Assembly (NCBI RefSeq): GCF_016704835.1 | Contig: NZ_JADIZJ010000006.1 | Location: forward strand, 124,001 to 188,000 | Source of the DNA: Sphingopyxis sp. | GTDB taxonomy: Bacteria; Pseudomonadota; Alphaproteobacteria; Sphingomonadales; Sphingomonadaceae | Direction of reading: 5' to 3' | Length of the DNA stretch: 64,000 nt | In this document: in pieces, positions 1 through 8,748 of the stretch | Numbering within the stretch: position 1 is the stretch's first letter | Layout of the letters: the number at the start of each line of letters is the position of its first letter | Notes under the pieces: generated by a model | The model's input: the letters and a program-made list of their open reading frames with translations, nothing else | Database searches by the model: none | Told to the model about the DNA's origin: nothing | Translations under genes and position numbers: made by a program

Positions 1-98
1 GGCCACCATCGTGCGGAGGACATTGTATTATTTGCCCCACCACGGCAAGCGAATCTGGTCCCCTTGGCCGCGGCGCGGCGGCACTCTATGACGGCCGG

Positions 99-818
99 AT
101 GGAAACGCCTCCAATCGCCCCGCCGCCCGACTATGCCCACCGTGTGGCGATGTACGATATGGACCGAACGATAACCCGATCAGGGACTTATAGCGGTTTC
201 TTGATGCATGTTGCGCGGCGGCGGCAGCAATGGCGTTTGCTGCTGTTGCCGTTCGTCGGGCTGGCGAGCCTCGCCTATGCGCTGCGCCTGATCGACCGAT
301 CGCGGCTGAAGGCGATCAATCTGCGGCTGCTGGTCGGACAGCGCTTTGCCCGCGCCGAAATTGCGCCGCTGGCCGAAAGCTATGCCGACAAGGTGGTCAC
401 GCGCGGGCTGCACCCCGCGGCGCTCGACCAGATCGCGGCCGACCGCGAAGCGGGCTACCGCCTCGTGCTCGCGACGGCGTCGTTCCATCTTTACGTCGAC
501 GCGATCGCCAAGCGGCTGGGCATCGACGATGTGCTGGCGACGCAGCTCGACGAGCCCGACGGTGCCGACCATATCCATGCGCGCCTGTCGGGCGACAATT
601 GTTATGGCGACGCCAAGTTCGCGCGAATCGATGGTTGGATGGCGGCCAACGCGATCACCCGCGATAGCGCGCATATCCGGGCCTATTCGGACCATGTGTC
701 CGACCACCCGATGCTGCGTTTTGCCGACGAGGCCGTGGCGACGACACCGTCGCGTGGGTTGAAGCGGTTGGCGCCGCAGATGGGGTGGCAGGTCGTCGAC
801 TGGCGGGGCCGGAAGTAG
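99..818 (+). CDS. HAD-IB family phosphatase
   Basis: A 239-residue HAD superfamily hydrolase of the phosphoserine-phosphatase-like IB class. Motif I is visible near residue 20 as DMDRTIT, giving the nucleophile and acid/base aspartates; motif II is ATASFH near residue 125 and the late acidic motif is YSDHVSDHP near residue 200. A hydrophobic stretch (LLLLPFVGLASLAYAL, about residues 48-63) lies in the cap region, as in many family members annotated only as HAD-IB, so a membrane association or lipid-phosphate substrate is possible. It stands alone, followed by a dispersed repeat. A second ATG 16 codons in is also possible. Substrate unknown; the family call is secure. Confidence 0.85.
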   Translation: METPPIAPPPDYAHRVAMYDMDRTITRSGTYSGFLMHVARRRQQWRLLLLPFVGLASLAYALRLIDRSRLKAINLRLLVGQRFARAEIAPLAESYADKVVTRGLHPAALDQIAADREAGYRLVLATASFHLYVDAIAKRLGIDDVLATQLDEPDGADHIHARLSGDNCYGDAKFARIDGWMAANAITRDSAHIRAYSDHVSDHPMLRFADEAVATTPSRGLKRLAPQMGWQVVDWRGRK

Positions 819-835
819 GCGGTCAAAACCTCCGT

Positions 836-916
836 TATTGCGAGCGAAGCGAAGCAATCCAGAGCGGTGACCACATATTCTCGATTGCCGCGTCGCTTCG
901 CTCCGCGCGATGAGGA
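836..916. repeat. dispersed inverted repeat, family A copy 1
   Basis: Begins ATTGCGAGCGAAGCGAAGC and ends with an imperfect inverted partner (GATTGCCGCGTCGCTTCGCTC). The same motif recurs at 33901-34003 and 58107-58186. It lies between convergent genes, where such an element could fold and act as a weak transcription stop. Confidence 0.7.
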
Positions 917-918
917 GT

Positions 919-2244
919 TTAGACGGCGTCCAGCGCTTGTTCGAAATCGGCGATCAAATCGTCGGCGTCCTCGATGCCGATCGAGATGCGGACCAGATTG
1001 TCGGTGATCCCCATTAACGCCTTGCGCGCGTCAGGAACCGACAGATGCGTCATCGCCGCGGGATGGCTGGCCAGCGTTTCGGTGCCGCCCAGGCTGACTG
1101 CGAGCTTGGCGATCTTCAGCGCGTCGAGGAACCTGAAGCTTTCCGCCTCGCCGCCCGTGATGAACAGCGAGAAAGTCGACCCGGCGCCGGTGCAATGGCG
1201 GTCGAAAATGTCCTTCTGCGACCCTTCGGGCAGGAAGCCCAGATAGCCGAGGCCGTCGACCTTGGGATGATCGCGGAGATAGGCGCAAACCTTCTCGGCA
1301 TTTTCGCCCGCGCGGCTCATGCGCAGCTCCACGGTTTCCATCGAACGCAGCAGCATCCACGCGGTGTGCGGGTCGCAGATCGTGCCGATGGTGTTGCGCA
1401 TCATGCGGATCGGGCCGAGCCAATGCTTCGCGCCCAGCACCCCGCCCGCGACGAGATCGCTGTGGCCGCCGGCATATTTGGTCAGGCTGTAGAGAACGAT
1501 GTCGGCGCCATGCGCCAGCGGTTTCGACCACAGCGGGCCGAGGAAGGTGTTGTCGATCGCAATCGGCGGCCGTGCGCCGTCCGCAAAGGCCGCATCGGTC
1601 GCCGCGCGCATCGCCTGCACGTCGACCAGCGCATTGGTGGGGTTGGCGGGGCTTTCGAGATAGACCATCGCGACCTTGCCGCCCTGATCGTCGGCCATTT
1701 TTTTGGCTCGGGCGAGGATCGCATCCATTTCTTCGCGCGATGCTTCGGCGGGGAAATCGACGTACGTCGCGCCGAAACGCGACAGGATGCGCGCGATCAG
1801 CGTTTCGGTGGCGGCATAGAGCGGACCCGAATGGACGATGACGTCGTTCATGCTGACATGCGCGAGGAGGAGGGTGGCGATCGCCGACATTCCGCTCGAG
1901 AAGACGAGTGCATCCTCGGCCTTTTCCCAGACGCCGAGCCGTGCCTCGAGGATTTCCTGATTCGGGCCATTGAAACGCGAATAGACAAGGCCGTCAGCGC
2001 CGCCGGGACGCTTGCCGGTGATCCCTTCGAAATGATGCTTGCCCGCCGCGGCGCTTTCGAACGCAAAGGTCGAGGTCAGGAAAATTGGCGGCTTTAGCGA
2101 GCCTTCGGACAGCATCGGGTCATAACCATAACCCATCATCAAGGTCGCCGGCGACAGTTCGCGGCCGCCGATTTCAGTGACATCCTGCTTGGGCTTGCGG
2201 CGCGGCGTGGTGCCGGTGAGGTCGCTGTTGTCGATCGGGGGCAT
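919..2244 (-). CDS. cystathionine gamma-synthase family PLP enzyme
   Basis: A 441-residue fold-type I PLP enzyme of the Cys/Met metabolism family. The PLP lysine is at about residue 256 in SLTKYAGGHSD; YSRFNGPNQ near residue 88 and SSGMSAIATL near residue 116 are the usual cofactor-binding segments. The start is supported by AAGGAA a few bases upstream of the ATG. It has an N-terminal extension of about 40 residues compared with classical MetB/MetC, typical of the subfamily called 'cystathionine gamma-synthase family protein'. Gamma-synthase, methionine gamma-lyase or O-acetylhomoserine sulfhydrylase activity cannot be told apart from sequence alone. A second, shorter relative sits at 21669-22862. 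Confidence 0.9.
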   Translation of the reverse strand: MPPIDNSDLTGTTPRRKPKQDVTEIGGRELSPATLMMGYGYDPMLSEGSLKPPIFLTSTFAFESAAAGKHHFEGITGKRPGGADGLVYSRFNGPNQEILEARLGVWEKAEDALVFSSGMSAIATLLLAHVSMNDVIVHSGPLYAATETLIARILSRFGATYVDFPAEASREEMDAILARAKKMADDQGGKVAMVYLESPANPTNALVDVQAMRAATDAAFADGARPPIAIDNTFLGPLWSKPLAHGADIVLYSLTKYAGGHSDLVAGGVLGAKHWLGPIRMMRNTIGTICDPHTAWMLLRSMETVELRMSRAGENAEKVCAYLRDHPKVDGLGYLGFLPEGSQKDIFDRHCTGAGSTFSLFITGGEAESFRFLDALKIAKLAVSLGGTETLASHPAAMTHLSVPDARKALMGITDNLVRISIGIEDADDLIADFEQALDAV

Positions 2245-2303
2245 GAAGATTTCCTTGGGGTCAGTTTAGTTTCGATTGCAACTAGCGCCCTTTGACCCGC
2301 GCG

Positions 2304-3710
2304 TCACCCCAGCATTGCAATCGCCCAGATCACCCCGATCAACAATGGCACGCCGATGACATCGAGCGCCAGCCCCGCCTTCAACATCCGCGGCAGCGCG
2401 ATATGATCGGTCGCCCAGGCGAGTGCGTTGGGACCGGTCCCCGACGGCAGCATGAAGCCCCAGCTGGCCGCCATCGCGACGGGCAGCGCGAGCAGGATCG
2501 GATCGACCCCGGTCGCGGCGATCAGCGCCGCGAGCACCGGCATGATGCCGCTGGCGGTCGCGACATTACTGGCAAATTCGGTGATGAGGATGGTGAGCGC
2601 AACGATGATCGCGGCCAGCGCGATCGTCGGGATGCTGCCGAGCGGGGCGAGAACGGCGCCCAGCCAGGCGGCAAGGCCGCTTGCGGTGATTGCCGCGGCG
2701 AGCGCCAGGCCGCCGCCGAACATCATAATCACGCCCCATGGCGCGCGGTCAGCCTCTTTCCAGACCAGCAGCGGGCGACCGGTTCCGTCTGGCAGCACGA
2801 ACAATAGCAGGCTTCCGGCAACCGCGATGGTGCCGTCGGTCAGGGCGCCCTTGGGCAGCAAGGGTTCGAGCCACGGCTGCGCGATCCAGGCGAGAAGGAC
2901 GAGCAGGAAGACGGGGATGACGCGGCGTTCGGCGGTCGACCAGATCGCCTGCTTGCCCAGCGCCGAAGCCGCCGCGATTCCGTCGAACGGATGCGCCGAG
3001 AGCTGCTGGACGCGCGCCACGATAAACATCGCGGCGGGGGTGGCGAGCAGCACTACGGGGACGCCGTAGATCATCCAGTCCAGAAACGAGATGCGCAGTC
3101 CCAGCGCTTTTTCGATCAGCCCCGCGGCGATGGCGTTGGTCGGGCTGCCGACCAGCGTGCCGAGGCCACCGATCGACGCGGCAAAGGCGATGCCCATCAT
3201 CACTGCGCCAGCAAACCCCTCGGTCGCGCCCTCACGAATGCCTCCGGCGCGGACAACCGCCAGCGCAATCGGGACCATGATGAGCGCAGTCGAGGTGTTT
3301 GATATGAACATACTGAGCAGCGCGGTCGCCGCCATGAAGGCAAAGAGTAGGCCCGTCGCGGTCGGCGCCGCGCGTTTGAGCAAGGCGAGCGCGAGGCGCC
3401 GGTGCAGCCCGACGCGCTCGATCGCCAGCGCCAGAAAGGCGCCGCCGAGGATCAGGAACAGGATCGGCGAATAATATTCCTTGGCGATGGCATTGGCATC
3501 CATCACCCCGAAGGCGGGAACGAGCAGGAAGGGCAGCAATGCGGTGACGGTCAGCGGCAGCGCCTCGGTCATCCACCAGATCGCCATCAGCACCGTCATT
3601 GCGGCGACGTGCCAGGCCGTCGTTTCCATGCCCGCCGGGGCGGGAAGCGCGAGCATGATGAGGAAGGTCAGCAGGCCACCGATCAATCCAAACAGGCGCG
3701 TGCGTGTCAT
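2304..3710 (-). CDS. DASS (SLC13) family anion:Na+ symporter
   Basis: A 468-residue polytopic inner-membrane protein with about 12 hydrophobic segments. It carries the two pseudo-symmetric Ser-Asn-Thr type motifs of divalent-anion sodium symporters: ISNTSTALIM near residue 137 and FASNVATASGI near residue 380, plus GSPTNAIAAG near residue 187 and PSGTGPNALAWA near residue 420. The family imports di- or tricarboxylates, or sulfate, with sodium. The neighbouring pgeF and the PLP enzyme do not reveal its substrate. The start at 3710 is the first Met of the first transmembrane segment. Confidence 0.87.
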   Translation of the reverse strand: MTRTRLFGLIGGLLTFLIMLALPAPAGMETTAWHVAAMTVLMAIWWMTEALPLTVTALLPFLLVPAFGVMDANAIAKEYYSPILFLILGGAFLALAIERVGLHRRLALALLKRAAPTATGLLFAFMAATALLSMFISNTSTALIMVPIALAVVRAGGIREGATEGFAGAVMMGIAFAASIGGLGTLVGSPTNAIAAGLIEKALGLRISFLDWMIYGVPVVLLATPAAMFIVARVQQLSAHPFDGIAAASALGKQAIWSTAERRVIPVFLLVLLAWIAQPWLEPLLPKGALTDGTIAVAGSLLLFVLPDGTGRPLLVWKEADRAPWGVIMMFGGGLALAAAITASGLAAWLGAVLAPLGSIPTIALAAIIVALTILITEFASNVATASGIMPVLAALIAATGVDPILLALPVAMAASWGFMLPSGTGPNALAWATDHIALPRMLKAGLALDVIGVPLLIGVIWAIAMLG

Positions 3711-3728
3711 TCGTCCCCCAAATGCGTG

Positions 3729-4490
3729 TCAGTTCAGACCGATCGCCGACAACTGGCGGCCATAGGAATTTTCCCCTTTGTGGCATGCGCGGCGATAGCT
3801 GAAATAATCTTCCGCCTCGGCATAGGTGTCCTGCCCGCCGATGGCAATTCGAGCGATGCCCGCCGCGGCAAGGCGCGCCGCGACATAGGCGGCGATGTCG
3901 AACATCGCATGACCGGGCTTGGCCGCTGCAAAGAAGCGTTCGTTGGCGGGATCGTCGGCAGTGAAGCGCTGCACAAATCCGTCGTCGACCTCATAGGACG
4001 CCCGCGCAATGCACGGCCCGATTACTGCGGATATGTTCGCGCGGTCCGCGCCAAGGCTTTCCATCGCGACCAGCGCGGCGTCGGTGACCCCGGCCAGCGC
4101 GCCCTTCCAGCCCGCATGCGCGGCGCCGATGACACCGGCGTTGCGGTCGGCGAACAGCACTGGCACGCAATCGGCGGTGAGGATGCCCAGCAGGATGCCG
4201 GGGGTCCGCGTCGCAAGCGCATCCGCCTCGGCGCGGGCGGCAAGGTCGGTCGTGTCATCGACAATGACGCAGCGATTGCCATGAACCTGATATACGCCGG
4301 TGAGCGCTGCGCCGGGCAGGACCGCATCGGCCACGCGCCGCCGGTTTTCAGCGATCAGCGCCGGATCGTCGCCCGAGCCAAGGCCGCAGTTGAGCGACGC
4401 GAGTTCGCCGGTCGACACGCCGCCGCGGCGGCCGAAGAAACCGTGCGGAATGTCGGCGAGCGGCGGCGCGGTGACGAACGGCGCGGTCAC
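3729..4490 (-). CDS. pgeF: purine nucleoside phosphorylase YfiH / multicopper-like PgeF
   Basis: A 253-residue YfiH-domain protein (formerly 'laccase domain', now known as an inosine/adenosine phosphorylase or peptidoglycan editing factor). Visible family motifs are HGFFGRRGG at the N-terminus, QVHGN, LTADCVPVLF and AAHAGWKGAL, supplying the metal-binding His and Cys. I place the start at a GTG whose bases form a GTGA overlap with the stop of the upstream GNAT gene. A longer open frame runs upstream to 4661 but overlaps GNAT coding sequence and lacks family similarity. It is the last gene of the lgt operon, a common order in alphaproteobacteria. Confidence 0.9.
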   Translation of the reverse strand: MTAPFVTAPPLADIPHGFFGRRGGVSTGELASLNCGLGSGDDPALIAENRRRVADAVLPGAALTGVYQVHGNRCVIVDDTTDLAARAEADALATRTPGILLGILTADCVPVLFADRNAGVIGAAHAGWKGALAGVTDAALVAMESLGADRANISAVIGPCIARASYEVDDGFVQRFTADDPANERFFAAAKPGHAMFDIAAYVAARLAAAGIARIAIGGQDTYAEAEDYFSYRRACHKGENSYGRQLSAIGLN

Positions 4491-5005
4491 AGGTCGAGCC
4501 TGTAAAAGCGGTCTTCGTCGATATGGTTGCCGACCCGGAATGCATTGCGGCCCACATCGTAAAAGCCGTAGCGACGATAGAAAGCCTGCGCGCGATGATT
4601 GTCGGTGAAGACGCTGAGGTATAGGATCGACGCGCGTTCGCGCGCCCAGGCGACGCCCCAATCCATCAGCGCTGCCGCAACGCCGGTGCCTTTGGCGGCT
4701 TCGGCGACATAGAGCTGGTGGAGTTCGACTGCGTCGTCGGTCAGCTGCTCGGGGGGAAGGTCGAAATCGACTGGCCCCATCTTGATATAACCATGGATCG
4801 CGCCAGCGGCGTCGCGAACCAGCCCAATGTCGTGATCGGACGCGCCGATCTGGGCGCGAACACGCTTGGGTGGGTTCCAGGTGGCGAGAAAGGCGGCCAG
4901 GTCGGCGGGGTCATAGATATGACCGAAGGTGCGGGTGAAGGAGTCGGTCGCGAAGGTCGCGATCGCCTGTGCATCGCCCGGGGTCGCGAGATGAACAATG
5001 GTCAA
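4487..5005 (-). CDS. GNAT family N-acetyltransferase
   Basis: A 172-residue acetyltransferase with the acetyl-CoA-binding motif near residue 116 (AKGTGVAAAL, the Q/RxxGxG/A loop variant) followed by LYLSVFTDNHRAQAFYRRYGF, the usual GNAT tail. The start is a TTG that overlaps the stop of the upstream methyltransferase as TTGA; AGGAG lies eight bases before it. The frame is open to 5320, but that part is antisense to or overlaps the methyltransferase and is not protein-like. It is translationally coupled on both sides. Substrate unknown; RimI-like protein acetylation or small-molecule acetylation are both possible. Confidence 0.85.
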   Translation of the reverse strand: MTIVHLATPGDAQAIATFATDSFTRTFGHIYDPADLAAFLATWNPPKRVRAQIGASDHDIGLVRDAAGAIHGYIKMGPVDFDLPPEQLTDDAVELHQLYVAEAAKGTGVAAALMDWGVAWARERASILYLSVFTDNHRAQAFYRRYGFYDVGRNAFRVGNHIDEDRFYRLDL

Positions 5006-6066
5006 ACACTGTCTCCTGAAAACCCTGCAGGGGTGGGCCAGCCCGGTGCGGAGATGGCCATGGCTTTGAACAATTCGCCCATCGCGTCGGCCGCGACAAG
5101 CCGGTCGCGCTGGCCGTGCAATTCCTTGGCGCGGTCGGGCGCTGCGGCCGCGAGCGATTGCAGCCGCGCATCGATGCCCAGCCGCTGCAACCAATCGCCT
5201 TGGGTCGCGATGCGGCTGACGGTTGCACGAACGGGCCGGGCGGCATCGGCGAGAGCGGTGAAATCGACGTGAGTGGTCAGATCGACCTCGCCCGGATCGG
5301 CGAAGGGGTCGGCGAAGCAATGCGCCTTCACCGCTTGTAGCGTGTCGCCTGCGGCAGGGCCGCTATAGCCATAGTCGATCACCAGCATTGCGCCGCCGTG
5401 CCGGGCGAGGCGAAACGCGCAGCGCTGCATGATCGCCGCCGACACGGGCGCGGTTTCGACGATGCTGCCCTCGGCGGCGTTGCGAAGTTGGGCGGGGACA
5501 AGTTCGTCGGCAGGAGCCTCTCCCGGCACCGGAACAAGGCGCGCGCCCCGTCGCTCGACCATCAGCTCGCGCCAGCCATCACCGGTGCGGACATATTGAT
5601 GGACGGGCAGGGCGTCGAAAAATTCATTGGCGACGATGATCGCTGCACCGTCGTCCGGCAGGTCGTCGATGTCGTCATGATGGATGGCGGCGGGAACGCG
5701 GTCCATTTGGGCCGCGCGAAGGGTCGGGCTGGTCTCAACAAAGTGGATGTTCTGCGGCACACATTTGAAACGCGCCATCGCCCGAAGGGCATCGGCGGCC
5801 AAGGTACCGCGCCCCGGGCCTAGCTCGACATAGCGAAAGGCCGGGGTCCCCGCGCGCGCCCACAGGTCGGCGATCCACACGCCGATCATTTCGCCGAACA
5901 TTTGGCTGATCTCGGGGGCGGTGGTGAAATCGCCCGCGACGCCCAGCGGGTCGCGCGTTGCATAATAATGGCTGTTCGCGGCAGCCATATAGTCGGCGAC
6001 CGTCGTCGCCCGCGCCGCCGCGATGTCGCCGATCAGCTCAGCAGGCGTCGGCGGTCCGTCACGCAA
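5002..6066 (-). CDS. class I SAM-dependent methyltransferase, MidA/NDUFAF7 family
   Basis: A 354-residue protein of the family formerly DUF185, whose mitochondrial member NDUFAF7 dimethylates an arginine of complex I subunit NDUFS2. The signature GDFTTAPEISQMFGE near residue 43 and the SAM-binding ELGPGRGTLAAD near residue 80 are clear; ANEFFDALPVHQ follows near residue 146. It overlaps lgt by 8 bases upstream and the GNAT gene downstream by a TTGA junction, so the operon is read as lgt, this gene, GNAT, pgeF. The bacterial substrate is not established, but complex I is the obvious candidate. Confidence 0.9.
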   Translation of the reverse strand: MRDGPPTPAELIGDIAAARATTVADYMAAANSHYYATRDPLGVAGDFTTAPEISQMFGEMIGVWIADLWARAGTPAFRYVELGPGRGTLAADALRAMARFKCVPQNIHFVETSPTLRAAQMDRVPAAIHHDDIDDLPDDGAAIIVANEFFDALPVHQYVRTGDGWRELMVERRGARLVPVPGEAPADELVPAQLRNAAEGSIVETAPVSAAIMQRCAFRLARHGGAMLVIDYGYSGPAAGDTLQAVKAHCFADPFADPGEVDLTTHVDFTALADAARPVRATVSRIATQGDWLQRLGIDARLQSLAAAAPDRAKELHGQRDRLVAADAMGELFKAMAISAPGWPTPAGFSGDSV

Positions 6067-6934
6067 CGCTGTCGGGTCCGGCGACCGGCTCGATCCGCTG
6101 GCGCCGACCTTTGGCGGTGGCGACGAGCCAGAAACCGATCAGCAGCATCGGGATGGTCAGCGTCTGCCCCATCGTCAGCCCCCACGACAGGGTACCCAGT
6201 TGCACATCGGGTTCGCGCACAAATTCGACCGCGAAACGGCTGAGGCCATAGATGATCGCCGCCATGCCGACCAGGAAGCCTGGCTTGTAGCGCGCGTCGG
6301 TGCGCCAGAAGAGGAAGCCCAAGATCGCCATCATCAGCAGCCCTTCGAGCCCAGCTTCGTAAAGCTGGCTCGGGTGGCGCGCCTCCATGCTGCCGCTGTC
6401 GGGAAAGATAATTGCCCAGGGCACGTTGGTGGTGCGGCCCCACAGCTCGCCGTTGACGAAATTGGCCATGCGGCCAAAGAAAAGGCCGAACGGAATGACG
6501 CACGCGACATAGTCGCAAAAGCGCAGGAAGCTAAGCTCCTCCTTGCGCGTCACATACCAGATCGCGATCAGCACGCCGATCACGCCGCCATGCAGCGACA
6601 TGCCGCCGTCCCACAGGCGAAAGACGCCGAGCGGCTCCTTGATATATTCGCCCAGATTATAGAACAGGACATAGCCGAGCCGTCCGCCGATGATGATTCC
6701 CAGCATCGCGTAAAAGATCATGTCATCGGCATGGCGCCGCGCCATCGGGGCACCGGGCTGCGCGATCAGTTTGAGCAGATACCAGTAGCCGACGAAGATG
6801 CCGGCGAGATAGGCGAGTGCGTACCAACGGATCGGCAAGCCGAAAATGCTGAATGCAATTTCGCTGTTCTCTCCCATCAAGTCATGGAAGTTCACATATT
6901 GCGTTGCGTCGGCTAGGGTTGCAAAAAGAAACAT
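6059..6934 (-). CDS. lgt: prolipoprotein diacylglyceryl transferase
   Basis: A 291-residue inner-membrane enzyme that transfers diacylglycerol from phosphatidylglycerol to the lipobox cysteine of prolipoproteins. About seven hydrophobic segments are visible. The Lgt signature GRMANFVNGELWGR is at about residue 157, and YALAYLAGIFVGY occurs early. I chose the ATG at 6934, preceded by GGAAGGA, over a longer frame reaching 7018 that would overlap the divergent acyl-CoA synthetase start. Clients in this window include the Mo-lipoprotein at 9603 and the lipoproteins at 34599 and 48728. Confidence 0.93.
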   Translation of the reverse strand: MFLFATLADATQYVNFHDLMGENSEIAFSIFGLPIRWYALAYLAGIFVGYWYLLKLIAQPGAPMARRHADDMIFYAMLGIIIGGRLGYVLFYNLGEYIKEPLGVFRLWDGGMSLHGGVIGVLIAIWYVTRKEELSFLRFCDYVACVIPFGLFFGRMANFVNGELWGRTTNVPWAIIFPDSGSMEARHPSQLYEAGLEGLLMMAILGFLFWRTDARYKPGFLVGMAAIIYGLSRFAVEFVREPDVQLGTLSWGLTMGQTLTIPMLLIGFWLVATAKGRRQRIEPVAGPDSVA

Positions 6935-7011
6935 AAAGTCGCGCGGTCCTTCCCCAGGAGAGGCCTCCCCATAAGGGGTTAGGCCAGCGAGACCAAGAGG
7001 AGAGATACAAG

Positions 7012-8718
7012 ATGCCATCAGCGCTCGATTTGCGCCTGGAAGCCGCCTATAATCTGATCACCGGTCCGGGCGGACCGATCCAGGTCGGGTCCGTCGAACG
7101 CTTCGGCCATCAGCTTCCCTTCATCACCAATGCACCGACAAATCTGGCCGATTATGTCGCTTACTTTGCTGCACAGCATGGCGATGCGACTTTTCTAGTC
7201 GAAGGCGACGAACGGCTGTCGTTCAAACAAGTCTATATGGCGGCGCGGCAGGTCGCGGCCGGACTGATCGAAGGTTATGGCGTGCAGCGGGGCGACCGCG
7301 TCGGGCTTGCTATGCGCAACGCCAACGCGTGGTGCGTTTCCTATATCGGCATCCTGGTCGCGGGCGGCTGCGCGACCTTGCTCAACGGTTGGTGGCAGGG
7401 CGGCGAGCTGGCGGCAGGAATTACCGACAGCGAAACCAGGCTAGTCATCGCCGATGTGCAGCGCGCTGCGCGGCTGGAAGAGGTCGAGCATGGCGCCAAG
7501 GTCATCACGCTCGACCTCAGCTTGCCGATCGATCAGGCGATCGCACCTATCACCAGCGCGGGCGGCAATGCCGCGACGGTGTTGCCGGTGCTGACCGGGC
7601 AGGATCTGGCGACGATCCTGTTCACTTCGGGCTCGACCGGCCAATCGAAGGGCGCCTATTCGCGCCACGAAGCGGTGGTGCAGGCGATCTTCAACTATGT
7701 GACGCAGACCGCGAGCATTGTGCATCTGCTGACCGAAGACGGGCAGATGTTAGACATCCAGCCCGCGACCTTGATCTGCACCCCGCTGTTTCACGTCACT
7801 GCTGAAATTCCCGTGTTCCTGCAAAGCTTCGCGCTCGGTCGCAAACTCGTACTGATGCCGAAATGGAACGCCGATGAGGCGATGCGGCTGATCCAGGACG
7901 AGAAGTGCAACTATTTCGTCGGCGTGCCGCTGATGAGCTACGAGATTCTGGTCAGCCCGAACCGTCAGAACTACGACCTGTCGACGTGCAAAAGCTATGC
8001 CGGCGGTGGCGCACCGCGGCCGCCCGAACATGTTCGGCGCCTCGCGTCCGAAATGGGCGAGGCGAAGCCTTTGCTCGGCTACGGCCTCACCGAAACCAAC
8101 GCCGTTGGCTGCGGCATCATCAACGAAAATTATGTTGCCAAGCCGATGTCGACCGGTCCGGCTTCCAAGCCGCTCGTCGACCTCGCGATCCTCGACGACA
8201 ATGGCGAGCCGGTCGCGCAAGGCGGCGTCGGCGAAGTCTGCATCCGCTCGGTGTGCAATTTCGAAGGCTATTGGAACAATACGGCGGCGACCAAGGCGGC
8301 CTTTTTCGACAACGGCTATTTCCGCTCAGGTGACCTCGGTTATCTCGACGAAGACGGTTATCTGTTCATCGTCGACCGCAAGAAGGACATCATCATCCGC
8401 GGCGGCGAAAATATCAGCTGCCAGGAAGTCGAGGCGGCGATTTACGAACATGCCGACACCAACGAATGTGCTGTATTCGGTCTGCCCGACGAGCGACTGG
8501 GTGAGGTCGTTGGTGCGGTCGTCTGGGTGAAGCCCGGCAGCAGCCTCACTGCAGAGGATATGTGTTCGTTTATCAGCCAGCGGCTCGCACCCTACAAGGT
8601 GCCGTGCAAGATCTGGATGTCGAACGATGCGCTGCCGAAGCTGGGCAGCGAAAAGATCGACAAGGTCAGCTTGCGCAACCAGTATCGCGCCGAATATGCG
8701 GCGGAGGTCGTTGCGTAA
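7012..8718 (+). CDS. class I adenylate-forming acyl-CoA synthetase
   Basis: A 568-residue AMP-binding enzyme that activates a carboxylic acid as acyl-AMP and then acyl-CoA. The phosphate-binding loop FTSGSTGQSKGA is at about residue 204. YGLTETNA near residue 361, then FRSGDLGYLDEDGY and DRKKDIIIRGGENIS near residues 440-470, are the A5, A7 and A8 core motifs. The C-terminal catalytic lysine sits in LPKLGSEKIDK, where a Glu replaces the usual Gly before the Lys. GAGAGATACAAG precedes the ATG as a ribosome site. Medium- or long-chain fatty acid is the likely substrate, though aromatic acids cannot be excluded. Confidence 0.9.
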   Translation: MPSALDLRLEAAYNLITGPGGPIQVGSVERFGHQLPFITNAPTNLADYVAYFAAQHGDATFLVEGDERLSFKQVYMAARQVAAGLIEGYGVQRGDRVGLAMRNANAWCVSYIGILVAGGCATLLNGWWQGGELAAGITDSETRLVIADVQRAARLEEVEHGAKVITLDLSLPIDQAIAPITSAGGNAATVLPVLTGQDLATILFTSGSTGQSKGAYSRHEAVVQAIFNYVTQTASIVHLLTEDGQMLDIQPATLICTPLFHVTAEIPVFLQSFALGRKLVLMPKWNADEAMRLIQDEKCNYFVGVPLMSYEILVSPNRQNYDLSTCKSYAGGGAPRPPEHVRRLASEMGEAKPLLGYGLTETNAVGCGIINENYVAKPMSTGPASKPLVDLAILDDNGEPVAQGGVGEVCIRSVCNFEGYWNNTAATKAAFFDNGYFRSGDLGYLDEDGYLFIVDRKKDIIIRGGENISCQEVEAAIYEHADTNECAVFGLPDERLGEVVGAVVWVKPGSSLTAEDMCSFISQRLAPYKVPCKIWMSNDALPKLGSEKIDKVSLRNQYRAEYAAEVVA

Positions 8719-8748
8719 CTTTTGGCGGTAAAGGAGCGAACCGGGATC

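Noticed and set aside
1..98. Divergent gene start at the left edge (ATG at 23 on the minus strand)
   Set aside because: Only seven codons are inside the window and there is no ribosome site.
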